Assembly: GCA_002401365.1 (NCBI GenBank)
Contig: NVSW01000058.1
Span: 1 to 17,982 of the forward strand
From: Piscirickettsiaceae bacterium
GTDB taxonomy: Bacteria; Pseudomonadota; Gammaproteobacteria; Methylococcales; Cycloclasticaceae
DNA length: 17,982 nucleotides
Direction: 5' to 3'
Both the position numbers and the translations under genes were made by a program. The notes beneath the pieces are model-generated. The model ran no database searches and was not told the origin of the DNA. It saw only the letters and a program-made list of their open reading frames with translations. Of the stretch, positions 1-6,145 are shown piece after piece. The number at the start of each line of letters is the position of its first letter. Position 1 is the stretch's first letter.

Positions 1-42
1 AAAGAAACAGGCCGGCTTAATAAGCACGATAAAATAAATCAA

Positions 43-95
43 AGTGGCTCACTTTTCAGTTGATGGAGTGGCTCAGTTTTCGGGCGTTGTTGACA
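43..95. mobile_element. Terminal repeats at one end of an IS21-family-like insertion element
   Basis: Two near-identical direct repeats, AGTGGCTCACTTTTC at 43-57 and AGTGGCTCAGTTTTC at 67-81, are followed by TGTTGACA at 88-95. Repeated GTGG-TCA-TTTTC motifs ending in a TGACA-type terminus are characteristic of IS21-family ends (general knowledge). After 95 the sequence changes to a reading frame resembling a chromosomal enzyme. Bases 1-42 would then be internal to the element, perhaps the 3' end of istB, but the piece is too short to identify. The transposase genes would lie outside the window to the left. Confidence 0.55.
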
Positions 96-455
96 TTAAC
101 CGGTGATAGTTCTGCCCGAGTGAACTTTCCTTTCCTTGATGTTCACCCAAGTGAAAGGACATTATTCAATACAAATGCTAGAAAAAATCAAACTTTTGAT
201 CATATTGCTTTTTTTATTAATCGAAAAGAGGAGGGGCTGCCAATTGTCGATTTGAACAAAGTGGCCGGTCAAGGTGGTATTGATGGTTATGATTATGGTG
301 TTTTTGATTTTGTTGAGCTCTGTTCGCAAGCAATATATGAGATAAGTTTTCAATTATTGACGCCTTCTAAAAGAAAGGCTCTGTTGAGAAACATAAAATC
401 CGATATTTCTGATCATATGCCTATATGGGTGAGAATCCCGATTCCAGGAGCTTAA
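96..455 (+). pseudogene. 3' remnant of an endonuclease/exonuclease/phosphatase (EEP) family protein, truncated by the IS end
   Basis: The open frame runs from an ATG at 60 to 455 (131 codons), but its first dozen codons are the repeat sequence of the IS-like element, so the genuine gene part begins near 96. The remaining ~119 residues resemble the C-terminal part of the EEP superfamily: a strand with FDHIAFF (residues 46-52, the usual [IF]D.I.[FV] strand) and a terminal SDISDHMPIW whose Asp118-His119 pair corresponds to the catalytic S-D-H-x-P motif near the family's C-terminus. The N-terminal metal-binding half (typically 150-200 residues) is missing, so no activity is expected. The frame is uninterrupted after the junction, which suggests a fairly recent insertion. 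The substrate cannot be inferred from this piece. Confidence 0.6.
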
Positions 456-471
456 TTCGCATTAATCAGTA

Positions 472-494
472 ATTGCGGCGATATGCGCCGCAAT
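472..494. promoter_or_regulatory. Inverted repeat 1 upstream of abiE (candidate AbiEi operator)
   Basis: A perfect 9-bp inverted repeat, ATTGCGGCG / CGCCGCAAT, surrounds a 5-bp spacer (ATATG), 23 bp in all. A closely related repeat lies at 547-569, directly before abiEi. AbiEi antitoxins studied in Serratia and Streptococcus negatively autoregulate by binding two inverted repeats in front of their operon, with 23-bp repeats in the Serratia case as I recall. The pairing, size and position here fit that arrangement. Assignment as the operator is inference. Confidence 0.6.
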
Positions 495-546
495 AAACAA
501 TAGTAGTAAATATATGATGCTCATGTTAGTTTGGGTACATAATAAA

Positions 547-569
547 AATGCGGCGAAATGTGCCGCATA
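547..569. promoter_or_regulatory. Inverted repeat 2 upstream of abiE (candidate AbiEi operator)
   Basis: ATGCGGCG (548-555), spacer AAATG, TGCCGCAT (561-568): an 8-bp inverted repeat with one mismatch and the same GCGGCG core as the repeat 75 bp upstream. It ends about 19 bp before the abiEi start codon, overlapping where the transcription start or leader would be, so a bound protein could block transcription. The two repeats probably bracket the promoter, but no convincing -35/-10 pair was found between them. Confidence 0.6.
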
Positions 570-587
570 TGACTATAGAGGCAAATA

Positions 588-1367
588 ATGTCTGCGTTAA
601 CACCAAAGCAACAATTAGACGAGCTTTTACCCTACAACTTGGTTGCTACAAGAAGGTGGCTTACATCAAAGGGGATGACGCGGCACGCAATAGATAATTC
701 GCTTAAAAGCAATAGGCTCAAACCACTTGCAGTCGGCGTTTACGCTCGCTTAGAAACGCCGTTATCTTGGCAAAGCATAGTTTGCTCCTTACAGTCGATG
801 GCAGACCATCCTATATACGTTGGTGGTTTGACTGCATTAGATCAACAAGGGCTTGCTCAGTATTTAAGCGCTACGCCCGTTAAAACTATTCACCTTTATT
901 CTGACGGTAAGCGCCCAGCTTGGTTGGATAAAATAGAGGGGAATGTGCGTTTTATATGGCATGGCACCAAAACTCTGTGGGCAGAAGGTTTGTTCTCGGT
1001 GGAATCATTTTCAAGAGAAGTAGGGTGGCAACAAGGTTTGCCAGCTTTAAAAGCCTCTTGTCCAGAAAAAGCTTTTTTAGAAATGATGGTGGACGTTCCC
1101 AATACGGTTAGCTTCGACCATGCTAATGAAATAATGCAAGGCATGACAAGTTTATCTCCTAATAAACTAGAAAGCCTGCTCAAAAATTGTAAAAGTATAA
1201 AAGCTAAACGCCTATTCTTATGGTTTGCTGAAAAACAAAGGTATGCATGGTTCAATAAATTAGACCTAGCCGATATTGATCTTGGAGCAGGTAACCGCGT
1301 TATCGCTAAAAGAGGGAAGCTCGATAAAAAATATTTAATAACGGTACCCGAGCATTTATATGGATAG
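588..1367 (+). CDS. abiEi: AbiEi-family antitoxin / transcriptional repressor of a type IV toxin-antitoxin system
   Basis: A 259-residue protein immediately upstream of, and overlapping by 8 bp, a recognisable AbiEii nucleotidyltransferase toxin; this is the standard antitoxin-toxin order. The N-terminal ~60 residues look like the winged-helix domain of the family (helices around residues 7-45, wing near KPLAVGVYARL at 45-55). The rest corresponds to the AbiEi C-terminal antitoxin domain. In characterised systems the N-domain binds operator repeats and represses the operon, while the C-domain neutralises the toxin without a stable complex (type IV). The start ATG is preceded by AGAGG (577-581) at a good distance. 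Two inverted repeats upstream (472-494, 547-569) are likely binding sites. Family assignment rests on gene pairing, size and overall sequence character. Confidence 0.85.
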   Translation: MSALTPKQQLDELLPYNLVATRRWLTSKGMTRHAIDNSLKSNRLKPLAVGVYARLETPLSWQSIVCSLQSMADHPIYVGGLTALDQQGLAQYLSATPVKTIHLYSDGKRPAWLDKIEGNVRFIWHGTKTLWAEGLFSVESFSREVGWQQGLPALKASCPEKAFLEMMVDVPNTVSFDHANEIMQGMTSLSPNKLESLLKNCKSIKAKRLFLWFAEKQRYAWFNKLDLADIDLGAGNRVIAKRGKLDKKYLITVPEHLYG

Positions 1368-2286
1368 CGAAAATATCTATTACAAACAAGTTCAGTTACT
1401 CGTACAGCTACTACCATTAATAGCCGAAGAAGACTGCTTTGCGCTAAAAGGCGGTACCGCCATAAACTTATTTATACGCGAGCTCCCACGGCTGTCAGTT
1501 GATATTGATTTAGTCTACCTACCAATGCAAGATCGTAAAGAAGCGCTAGCTGGAATTACAGCCGCATTGGTACGAATCAAACAACGTATTCTTCAGGCTC
1601 TACCAAAAGCTAGCGTAGTTGAAGCTTACAAAAATAAATCGGATGCTATGCGGTTAGTGGTGTCGCACAATAATGTGAAAATCAAAGTTGAGCTGTCTCC
1701 GGTGTTGCGTGGAACTGTGTTTGAGCCTCAATTACTCAAGGTCTGTACGAAAGTAGAAAATGAGTTTGGTTATGCAGAAATAATGGTTGTTTCATTAGCC
1801 GACCTTTACGCGGGCAAAATATGCGCTGCACTTGACCGACAGCATCCACGCGATTTGTTTGACGTGATGTTACTGCTGAAAAATGAAGGTTTTACCGATG
1901 ATATTAGAAAAGCACTCATTGTCTATATCATTAGCCACAGTGCACCAATAGTAGAATTGTTAGATAACCGGTACAAAGACCTTGAGCAGATTTACCAAGG
2001 TGAATTTCTTAATATGACAGACGCCCCTGTGTCGTTAGATGAACTTGAAACAACTCGGCATCAATTGACCGAACTGATCAAAACAACATTGTTAGATAAC
2101 GAAAAACAATTTTTACTTTCATTTAAGGCAATGAAACCCCAATGGGATTTATTAGGGCTTCATAATATTGAAAACTTACCCGCAGTAAAATGGAAAATTA
2201 TAAACCTGCAAAAAATGTCGAAAGGCAAACATAAAATCGCATATCAAAAACTTGAACGTTGTTTATTAACAGGAAGTAATAATTAA
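1360..2286 (+). CDS. abiEii: AbiEii/AbiGii-family nucleotidyltransferase toxin
   Basis: A 308-residue protein of the DUF1814/AbiEii family, a DNA polymerase beta-like nucleotidyltransferase. The catalytic core is visible: LKGGTAINLF at residues 29-38 (the G-[GS]-T/S motif) and SVDIDLVY at 46-53, giving the two metal-binding aspartates Asp48 and Asp50. A later conserved block, KICAALDRQHPRDLFD, lies near residues 152-168. Relatives act as toxins that modify tRNA or other nucleotide substrates, causing growth arrest on phage infection. The gene starts inside the antitoxin gene (8-bp overlap) and its stop overlaps the next start by one base, so the three genes should be translationally coupled. 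All key catalytic residues are present and the length is normal, so it appears functional. Confidence 0.9.
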   Translation: MDSENIYYKQVQLLVQLLPLIAEEDCFALKGGTAINLFIRELPRLSVDIDLVYLPMQDRKEALAGITAALVRIKQRILQALPKASVVEAYKNKSDAMRLVVSHNNVKIKVELSPVLRGTVFEPQLLKVCTKVENEFGYAEIMVVSLADLYAGKICAALDRQHPRDLFDVMLLLKNEGFTDDIRKALIVYIISHSAPIVELLDNRYKDLEQIYQGEFLNMTDAPVSLDELETTRHQLTELIKTTLLDNEKQFLLSFKAMKPQWDLLGLHNIENLPAVKWKIINLQKMSKGKHKIAYQKLERCLLTGSNN

Positions 2287-2789
2287 TGACCTCCAAAAAA
2301 GACCTATCCGAAAGAGATATTTGCACAAAGTACATTCAACCCGCACTGGTAAAAGCAGGCTGGGATACGCTGACTCAAATTCGTGAAGAAGTCTCTTTTA
2401 CCGATGGACGTATCTACGTTAAAGGCAATCTAACAAGCCGAGGCAAACAAAAACGTGCGGATTATATTCTCTATTACAAGCCCAATATCCCGATTGCCAT
2501 TATTGAAGCAAAAAGCAATAAACTCTCCGTTAATGCAGGCATACAACAAGGTTTAAATTACGCTGAAATACTCGATATTCCTTCTGTTTATAGCAGCAAT
2601 GGCGACGGCTTTTATGAACATGACCGCACCTGCACAGATGGTAAAATTGAAAAAGAACTGTCTCTCGATGAATTCCCCTCGCCAGACGTATTATGGCAAC
2701 GCTACAAAAAATACAAAGGCATAGAAACTCAAGAACAAGAACGCATATCATCTAACAAGCTTGGCTTTTTTTATTGTTGTGTCCGTTAA
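2286..2789 (+). pseudogene. hsdR: Truncated type I restriction enzyme R subunit (HsdR), nuclease domain only
   Basis: The 167-codon frame matches the N-terminal nuclease domain of EcoEI-type HsdR. It has the PD-(D/E)xK catalytic set Asp59 (KRADYIL), Glu74 and Lys76 (IIEAKS), followed by the QxxxY motif Gln88-Tyr92 typical of type I R subunits. Full-length HsdR is roughly 700-1100 residues; here recognisable sequence stops around residue 150 (IETQEQER) and the frame ends after about 15 unrelated residues, so the two-RecA-like motor and C-terminal parts are gone. The ATG overlaps the abiEii TAA by one base (TAATG), placing it in the abiE operon. AbiE genes inserted in type I restriction loci between hsdS and hsdR are a familiar arrangement; hsdM and hsdS are not in the window. 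It could be a relic, or conceivably a stand-alone nuclease domain. Confidence 0.75.
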
Positions 2790-2818
2790 ATTACGCTTCA
2801 TAGTGATTACCAAGGAAT

Positions 2819-2885
2819 TGAGGGTATCTGCGAAAAAAGTAAGCTAGATACCCTCTTAAGTACCCTCATTGCTGAGGGTATCTGC
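2819..2885. repeat. Cluster of four GAGGGTA(T/C) repeats in alternating orientation
   Basis: GAGGGTATCT occurs at 2820-2829 and its exact complement at 2846-2855; TACCCTCA (2861-2868) and TGAGGGTA (2873-2880) form a second, tight inverted repeat with a 4-bp loop. The 13-bp string TGAGGGTATCTGC is present as a direct repeat at 2819-2831 and 2873-2885. The cluster lies between the truncated hsdR and the 3' end of ssrA. Short iterated repeats beside an RNA-gene 3' end are typical of arm-type binding sites for tyrosine integrases or excisionases, which is the best guess. No integrase gene is in view. A hairpin terminator is less likely because no T-run follows. Confidence 0.55.
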
Positions 2886-2920
2886 TGAATCTTATGGTAT
2901 CACATGGAATATAGACAGGC

Positions 2921-2948
2921 ATTAAAAAGCCCGCTGTTAGGCGGGCTA
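2921..2948 (-). terminator. Rho-independent terminator of ssrA
   Basis: Read on the minus strand, AGCCCGC and GCGGGCT (plus-strand 2928-2934 and 2941-2947) form a 7-bp G+C-rich stem with a 6-base loop, followed by TTTTTAAT (2921-2928). It lies 34 bp downstream of the mature ssrA 3' end. A second small inverted repeat, GGTTC-TAAAT-GAACC at 2961-2975, lies between the two. Confidence 0.8.
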
Positions 2949-2981
2949 TAAGGGTTTTTCGGTTCTAAATGAACCAGTAAA

Positions 2982-3357
2982 TGGTGGAGGCGGCGGGAAT
3001 TGAACCCGCGTCCGCAAGCACTCCGCCCTCGGCTCTACATGCTTATCCTATAACTTTTAGTTTAATTAGTGGCTACCCGATAGGCTAGGAAGACCAAAAA
3101 CGATTTCGGTTAAGTTTTAGTAGATCTGCCCCGAACAAGCTTCACTACGATCTTATGAGCTATGATGCCTGAATGACCCGAAAGTCTCTGGACGCATAAG
3201 CACGGCTCCAGTCAGACAGCAATCTTACTGTTTCTTAGGCAGCGATTGCGTAGTTGTCGTCGTTTGCAACTATAAGTTTTCAGATGTTTTACGAGATTAC
3301 TGAAAGCTCGGCATGCACCTAAGGTTTTGCTACCCACGTCGAAGCCAGGTCGCCCCC
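2982..3357 (-). ncRNA. ssrA: Transfer-messenger RNA (tmRNA), one-piece form
   Basis: The minus strand starts at 3357 with GGGGGCG and ends with GGTTCAATTCCCGCC...CGCCTCC-A-CCA at 2982. The 5' GGGGGCG pairs with the 3' CGCCTCC as a seven-pair acceptor stem with one G-U pair, and the T-arm GGTTCAATTCC is present. The 5' domain contains the conserved CTGGCTTCGACG and GTGCATGCCGAG segments. The resume codon and tag are encoded at 3235-3267: GCA AAC GAC GAC AAC TAC GCA ATC GCT GCC TAA, giving ANDDNYAIAA. The length is about 376 nt including CCA, close to the 363 nt of E. coli. It works with SmpB, encoded 0.9 kb away, to rescue stalled ribosomes and tag the peptide for proteolysis. The gene is intact at its 3' end next to accessory DNA, as expected when an element integrates in a way that restores it. 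Confidence 0.97.
3235..3267 (-). other. tmRNA tag-peptide reading frame (ANDDNYAIAA)
   Basis: Ten codons plus TAA within ssrA. The tag starts with the usual ANDDNYA and ends in IAA rather than the LAA seen in the E. coli-type tag ANDENYALAA. The C-terminal Ala-Ala recognised by ClpXP-type proteases is kept. Confidence 0.95.
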
Positions 3358-3374
3358 TTTGGTATTTGTTTGAT

Positions 3375-3403
3375 ACTATACAACAGGAAAGGTTCATAAA
3401 ATA
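3375..3403 (-). promoter_or_regulatory. Candidate ssrA promoter
   Basis: On the minus strand TATAGT (plus 3375-3380) is a good -10 hexamer 17 bases before the mature ssrA 5' end. A start about 7 bases after it would leave a short 5' leader of roughly 10 nt for RNase P to remove, as in E. coli. The -35 region at a 17-bp spacing (TATTTT) is poor, so the call rests on the -10 and its distance. Confidence 0.4.
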
Positions 3404-3482
3404 GTGGTAGCTGGCTTTATAAGTATGATATTAAGGTCGTGCATTGTGTTAAATGTGTGCGTAGTTAATTTTTGGAGTGTTT

Positions 3483-4175
3483 ATGATCTCAAATAAGTCG
3501 TTACCGATAGCATTTGTTGTGTTATTTCTTATGTTGGGTGTTATTTGGTGGCCTAGTTATTCAAACTTAGGCGATCTATTTGGCTACGCGGAAAATGCGG
3601 ATTATAAAGGGGTTACGCTATTACATTTCTTTAAGGCGGAATTACTTGTTTTGCTGATTGTTTGGGCTTATCTAATGAGTTACAAGAAAGGTAATAGGAC
3701 TACCGATGGTAATAAGTACGTTAGGCAGCATTTAATATTGATGATGTTTGTTATTGGTCAAGTCTTTATGGGGTTCTTTGCGGGTGGTTTTTTGGTGCAT
3801 CAAGATGCTTCTTGGTATCAAGTTATTCATGGTGCTAATGAGGTCATGCCATCTCAAGCCGTTATTTTGTTAATTTGTTACCCGCTATATTTATTTTTTG
3901 GTGGCGGTGCTTATATTTATACAAGAACAAGGATGCCGAAATTTGTAAGACATAAAGAGGTTGCTTTTATGGTGTTGACGTTTGCGCCGCTGGCTTTTTT
4001 ACCGTATTACGATTCTAGCTTAATGGATGTTAAAAGAGATATCGCCCAATTAACGTACATGGCAACTTATTGGCTGTTAAGTGTGGGCTGGGTGGGCTTA
4101 GGTGTGATTTATATCGTCATTCATTCTGCCAAAGAGATATTACATGGGCTGAGCAATCCGCACACTGAGATGTAA
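3483..4175 (+). CDS. Divergent PmoC/AmoC-like integral membrane protein lacking the copper-binding histidines
   Basis: The ATG at 3483 is preferred over GTG 3477 because GGAG (3474-3477) is correctly spaced from it; this gives 230 residues with six or seven hydrophobic helices. Compared from memory with PmoC of Methylococcus capsulatus, it aligns along most of its length: FFKAELL with YTEIV, F-VHQDASWYQ (103-113) with FTEQDGTWHQ, PSQAVILLICYPLYL (123-137) with PSHIIEFYLSYPIYI, and YIYTRTRMPKF (144-154) with FIYAKTRLPFF. PmoC binds copper through Asp156, His160 and His173. The equivalents here, at the same spacing, are Asp108, Tyr112 and Gln125. The second PmoC site (Asn227, His231, His245) is also absent, since the corresponding stretch has no histidine. 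It is therefore unlikely to be a working monooxygenase subunit. No pmoA or pmoB is nearby: the gene stands alone between ssrA and smpB, convergent with smpB (27-bp gap). Function unknown. Confidence 0.72.
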   Translation: MISNKSLPIAFVVLFLMLGVIWWPSYSNLGDLFGYAENADYKGVTLLHFFKAELLVLLIVWAYLMSYKKGNRTTDGNKYVRQHLILMMFVIGQVFMGFFAGGFLVHQDASWYQVIHGANEVMPSQAVILLICYPLYLFFGGGAYIYTRTRMPKFVRHKEVAFMVLTFAPLAFLPYYDSSLMDVKRDIAQLTYMATYWLLSVGWVGLGVIYIVIHSAKEILHGLSNPHTEM

Positions 4176-4202
4176 GCTGAACTTGGTCCGGCCATCGGCT
4201 TG

Positions 4203-4679
4203 TTAGCCTGAATGTTTCATAATTCGTTGTTTTTCCCTTTGCCAATCTTTATCTTTTGAAGAGGCGCGTTTATCGTGTAGTTTTTTCCCTTTTGCAGCAC
4301 CTATTTCCAGTTTAACCCGGCTTTTTACCCAATACATTGAGAGGGGAACGATGGTATAGCCTTTGCGTTCAACCAAAACAACTAAGTTAATAAGCTCTCG
4401 ACGATTAAGTAACAGTTTACGTAAGCGTGTTTGTTGGGGGTCTATATGGGTAGAGGCCGATAATAAAGGCGAAATATGAACGCCAGATAGCCAAGCCTCA
4501 CCATTTTTAAGAGTGATGTAGCCTTCCTTTAGTTGTACGCGTCCGTCACGAATACTTTTAACTTCCCAGCCTTCGAGAACTATCCCAGCTTCGAAGCGCT
4601 GTTCAATAAAATAATCGTGAGTTGCCTTTTTGTTCGACGCAATCGAATTGTTTTTCGGTTTTTTCTTTTTGCCTGCCAT
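4203..4679 (-). CDS. smpB: SsrA-binding protein SmpB
   Basis: 158 residues, the normal family length. The basic N-terminus (AGKKKKPKN) leads into the OB-fold core with the signature HDYFIEQRFEAGIVLEGWEVKSIRDG split over residues 21-46, then WLSGVHISP and the C-terminal tail GKKLHDKR...KDWQREKQRIMK, which folds into the empty mRNA channel of stalled ribosomes. It binds the tRNA-like domain of tmRNA, delivers it to the ribosome and is required for tagging. ssrA lies 0.9 kb downstream on the same strand, separated by an opposite-strand membrane protein gene, so the two are probably transcribed separately. smpB is divergent from the symporter gene across a 105-bp gap. Confidence 0.97.
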   Translation of the reverse strand: MAGKKKKPKNNSIASNKKATHDYFIEQRFEAGIVLEGWEVKSIRDGRVQLKEGYITLKNGEAWLSGVHISPLLSASTHIDPQQTRLRKLLLNRRELINLVVLVERKGYTIVPLSMYWVKSRVKLEIGAAKGKKLHDKRASSKDKDWQREKQRIMKHSG

Positions 4680-4696
4680 ATGTGTATTCTATGCGA

Positions 4697-4710
4697 GCAA
4701 AAATTTTTGC
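4697..4710. repeat. Perfect palindrome in the smpB / symporter divergent intergenic region
   Basis: GCAAAAATTTTTGC is a perfect 14-bp palindrome 18 bp upstream of the smpB start and 75 bp upstream of the symporter gene. It could be an operator for either promoter or merely an A/T-rich bend; nothing else supports a specific regulator. Confidence 0.3.
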
Positions 4711-4784
4711 GCTATAAAAGTGAGTTATTAACTTGGTTAAATTGCTAAGTTAGGGTAATTTATGACCATACTAATAATTTTTTT

Positions 4785-6143
4785 ATGCACATGAGGAAAA
4801 CATCGCAACACGGGCAATGGTCATCACGCTTCGCATTTGTATTAGCAGCAACGGGTTCAGCTGTTGGTCTTGGTAATATTTGGAAGTTTCCTTATATAAC
4901 AGGTGAGAATGGCGGTGGTGCGTTTGTTGTTGTCTATTTATTGTGTATTTTAGCCATTGGTATTCCTATTATGATGGCTGAGGTGATGTTAGGCCGGCGT
5001 GGTAAACAAAGCCCCATTAACACCATGCGTGATCTAGCAAAAGAGGCAGGTTCCAGCCCGATGTGGTCTTGGCTGGGCTGGCTTGGTGTTATTGCAGGGT
5101 TCCTTATTTTGTCGTACTACAGTGTTATTGCCGGCTGGGCGATGGCATATGTTGTGCGCGTAGCGTCAGGCGTGTTTGAAGGAGCAACTGCGGATGGCGT
5201 CAGTAATATTTTTGTTGCATTTATTGCCGATCCTGAAAAATTATTGGCCTGGCATAGCTTGTTTATGATTGTAACCATGCTGGTGGTTGCACGAGGCGTT
5301 AAGGGGCTTGAGCGAACGGTTAAGTTTTTAATGCCGGCGTTACTCGTTATCCTTGTTTTATTGGTGGGTTATGCAATGGATCAAGGTGCATTTCAACAAG
5401 GGGTGTCGTTTTTATTCACCCCTGACTTCAGTAAAATCAATAGTGACGGCGTATTAACGGCGATGGGGCACGCTTTTTTCACCCTGAGCCTGGGTATGGG
5501 AGCGATAATGGTTTATGGTTCATATTTACCGTCTAACGTGTCTATTGGCTCAACGACGGTTATCATCGCGCTAGCCGACACAGCAGTAGCGTTATTAGCC
5601 GGCTTGGTTATTTTTCCGATCGTGTTTGCCAATGGTTTGGAACCTGGAAGTGGCCCGGGGTTAATTTTCCAAACATTGCCGATAGCATTTGGACATATGG
5701 CATATGGTGCGTTTTTCGGTACATTATTCTTTATGTTGTTAGTCTTTGCGGCTTGGTCTTCGTCCATATCTTTAATTGAACCTGCTGTTGCATGGTTGGT
5801 TGAAAACAAGAACATGAGCCGAATGCGTGCTTGCATCTGGTCGGGGCTAGTAACTTGGATGCTTGGAATTGGAACGGTTTTGTCGTTTAATGTAGGGGCT
5901 GACATCACGTTATTTGGGAAAACATTTTTTGATACCTTGGATTATCTAACAGCAAATGTAATGCTGCCATTGGGCGGTTTGGGCATCGCGCTTTTTGCAG
6001 GTTGGGTGATGAAGAAAGAGGCAAGCTCGGCTGAGTTGAATTTAACGAGTAAATGGCAATACCTTGGTTGGCGGTTTTTAATTAGATTTGTATCTCCAGC
6101 GGCGGTGATTATTGTGTTTTTAAATGTTATAGAGTTAATTTAA
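4785..6143 (+). CDS. Sodium-dependent transporter of the neurotransmitter:sodium symporter (NSS/SNF) family
   Basis: A 452-residue multi-pass protein with the NSS signature at its first helix: RFAFVLAATGSAVGLGNIWKFPY split over residues 15-37, the partly unwound TM1 that contributes Na+ and substrate ligands in LeuT-type carriers, followed by GENGGGAF in the TM1-TM2 region. About 11 hydrophobic helices can be counted, as is usual for bacterial members that lack TM12. These carriers import amino acids or similar small molecules with Na+ across the inner membrane; the substrate cannot be told. The start is uncertain: ATG 4785 or ATG 4791, neither with a clear Shine-Dalgarno. A weak promoter, TTGGTT (4733-4738) and TAATTT (4756-4761) 17 bp apart, is possible. 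The stop is two bases before the ratA GTG, so the genes form one operon. Confidence 0.93.
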   Translation: MHMRKTSQHGQWSSRFAFVLAATGSAVGLGNIWKFPYITGENGGGAFVVVYLLCILAIGIPIMMAEVMLGRRGKQSPINTMRDLAKEAGSSPMWSWLGWLGVIAGFLILSYYSVIAGWAMAYVVRVASGVFEGATADGVSNIFVAFIADPEKLLAWHSLFMIVTMLVVARGVKGLERTVKFLMPALLVILVLLVGYAMDQGAFQQGVSFLFTPDFSKINSDGVLTAMGHAFFTLSLGMGAIMVYGSYLPSNVSIGSTTVIIALADTAVALLAGLVIFPIVFANGLEPGSGPGLIFQTLPIAFGHMAYGAFFGTLFFMLLVFAAWSSSISLIEPAVAWLVENKNMSRMRACIWSGLVTWMLGIGTVLSFNVGADITLFGKTFFDTLDYLTANVMLPLGGLGIALFAGWVMKKEASSAELNLTSKWQYLGWRFLIRFVSPAAVIIVFLNVIELI

Positions 6144-6145
6144 TA

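Larger units (their letters stand above)
2790..2980. other. Non-coding junction between the accessory block and ssrA
   Basis: No gene is visible in this stretch. It holds the GAGGGTA(T/C) repeat cluster, the ssrA terminator and a small inverted repeat at 2961-2975. It probably contains one boundary of an integrated or decayed element, but no duplicated ssrA 3'-end segment was found in the window to fix the exact point. Confidence 0.5.

Noticed and set aside
896..1417. 173-codon minus-strand open frame
   Set aside because: It is antisense to abiEi and the start of abiEii, both with recognisable family sequence; no homology seen.
2750..3145. Repeated AACAAGCTT near 2755 and inside ssrA near 3135 as an attachment-site pair
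   Set aside because: The shared string is only 9 bp with no extended similarity, and ssrA attachment repeats normally involve its 3' end; chance is sufficient.
3212..3397. 61-codon minus-strand open frame
   Set aside because: It lies inside ssrA; part of it is the tmRNA tag frame read through in another phase. It is not a protein gene.
3444..3471. Promoter TTGTGT / TAATTT for the PmoC-like gene
   Set aside because: The -10 would lie 2 bp from the Shine-Dalgarno, placing transcription start at or after the ribosome binding site; the true promoter was not identified.
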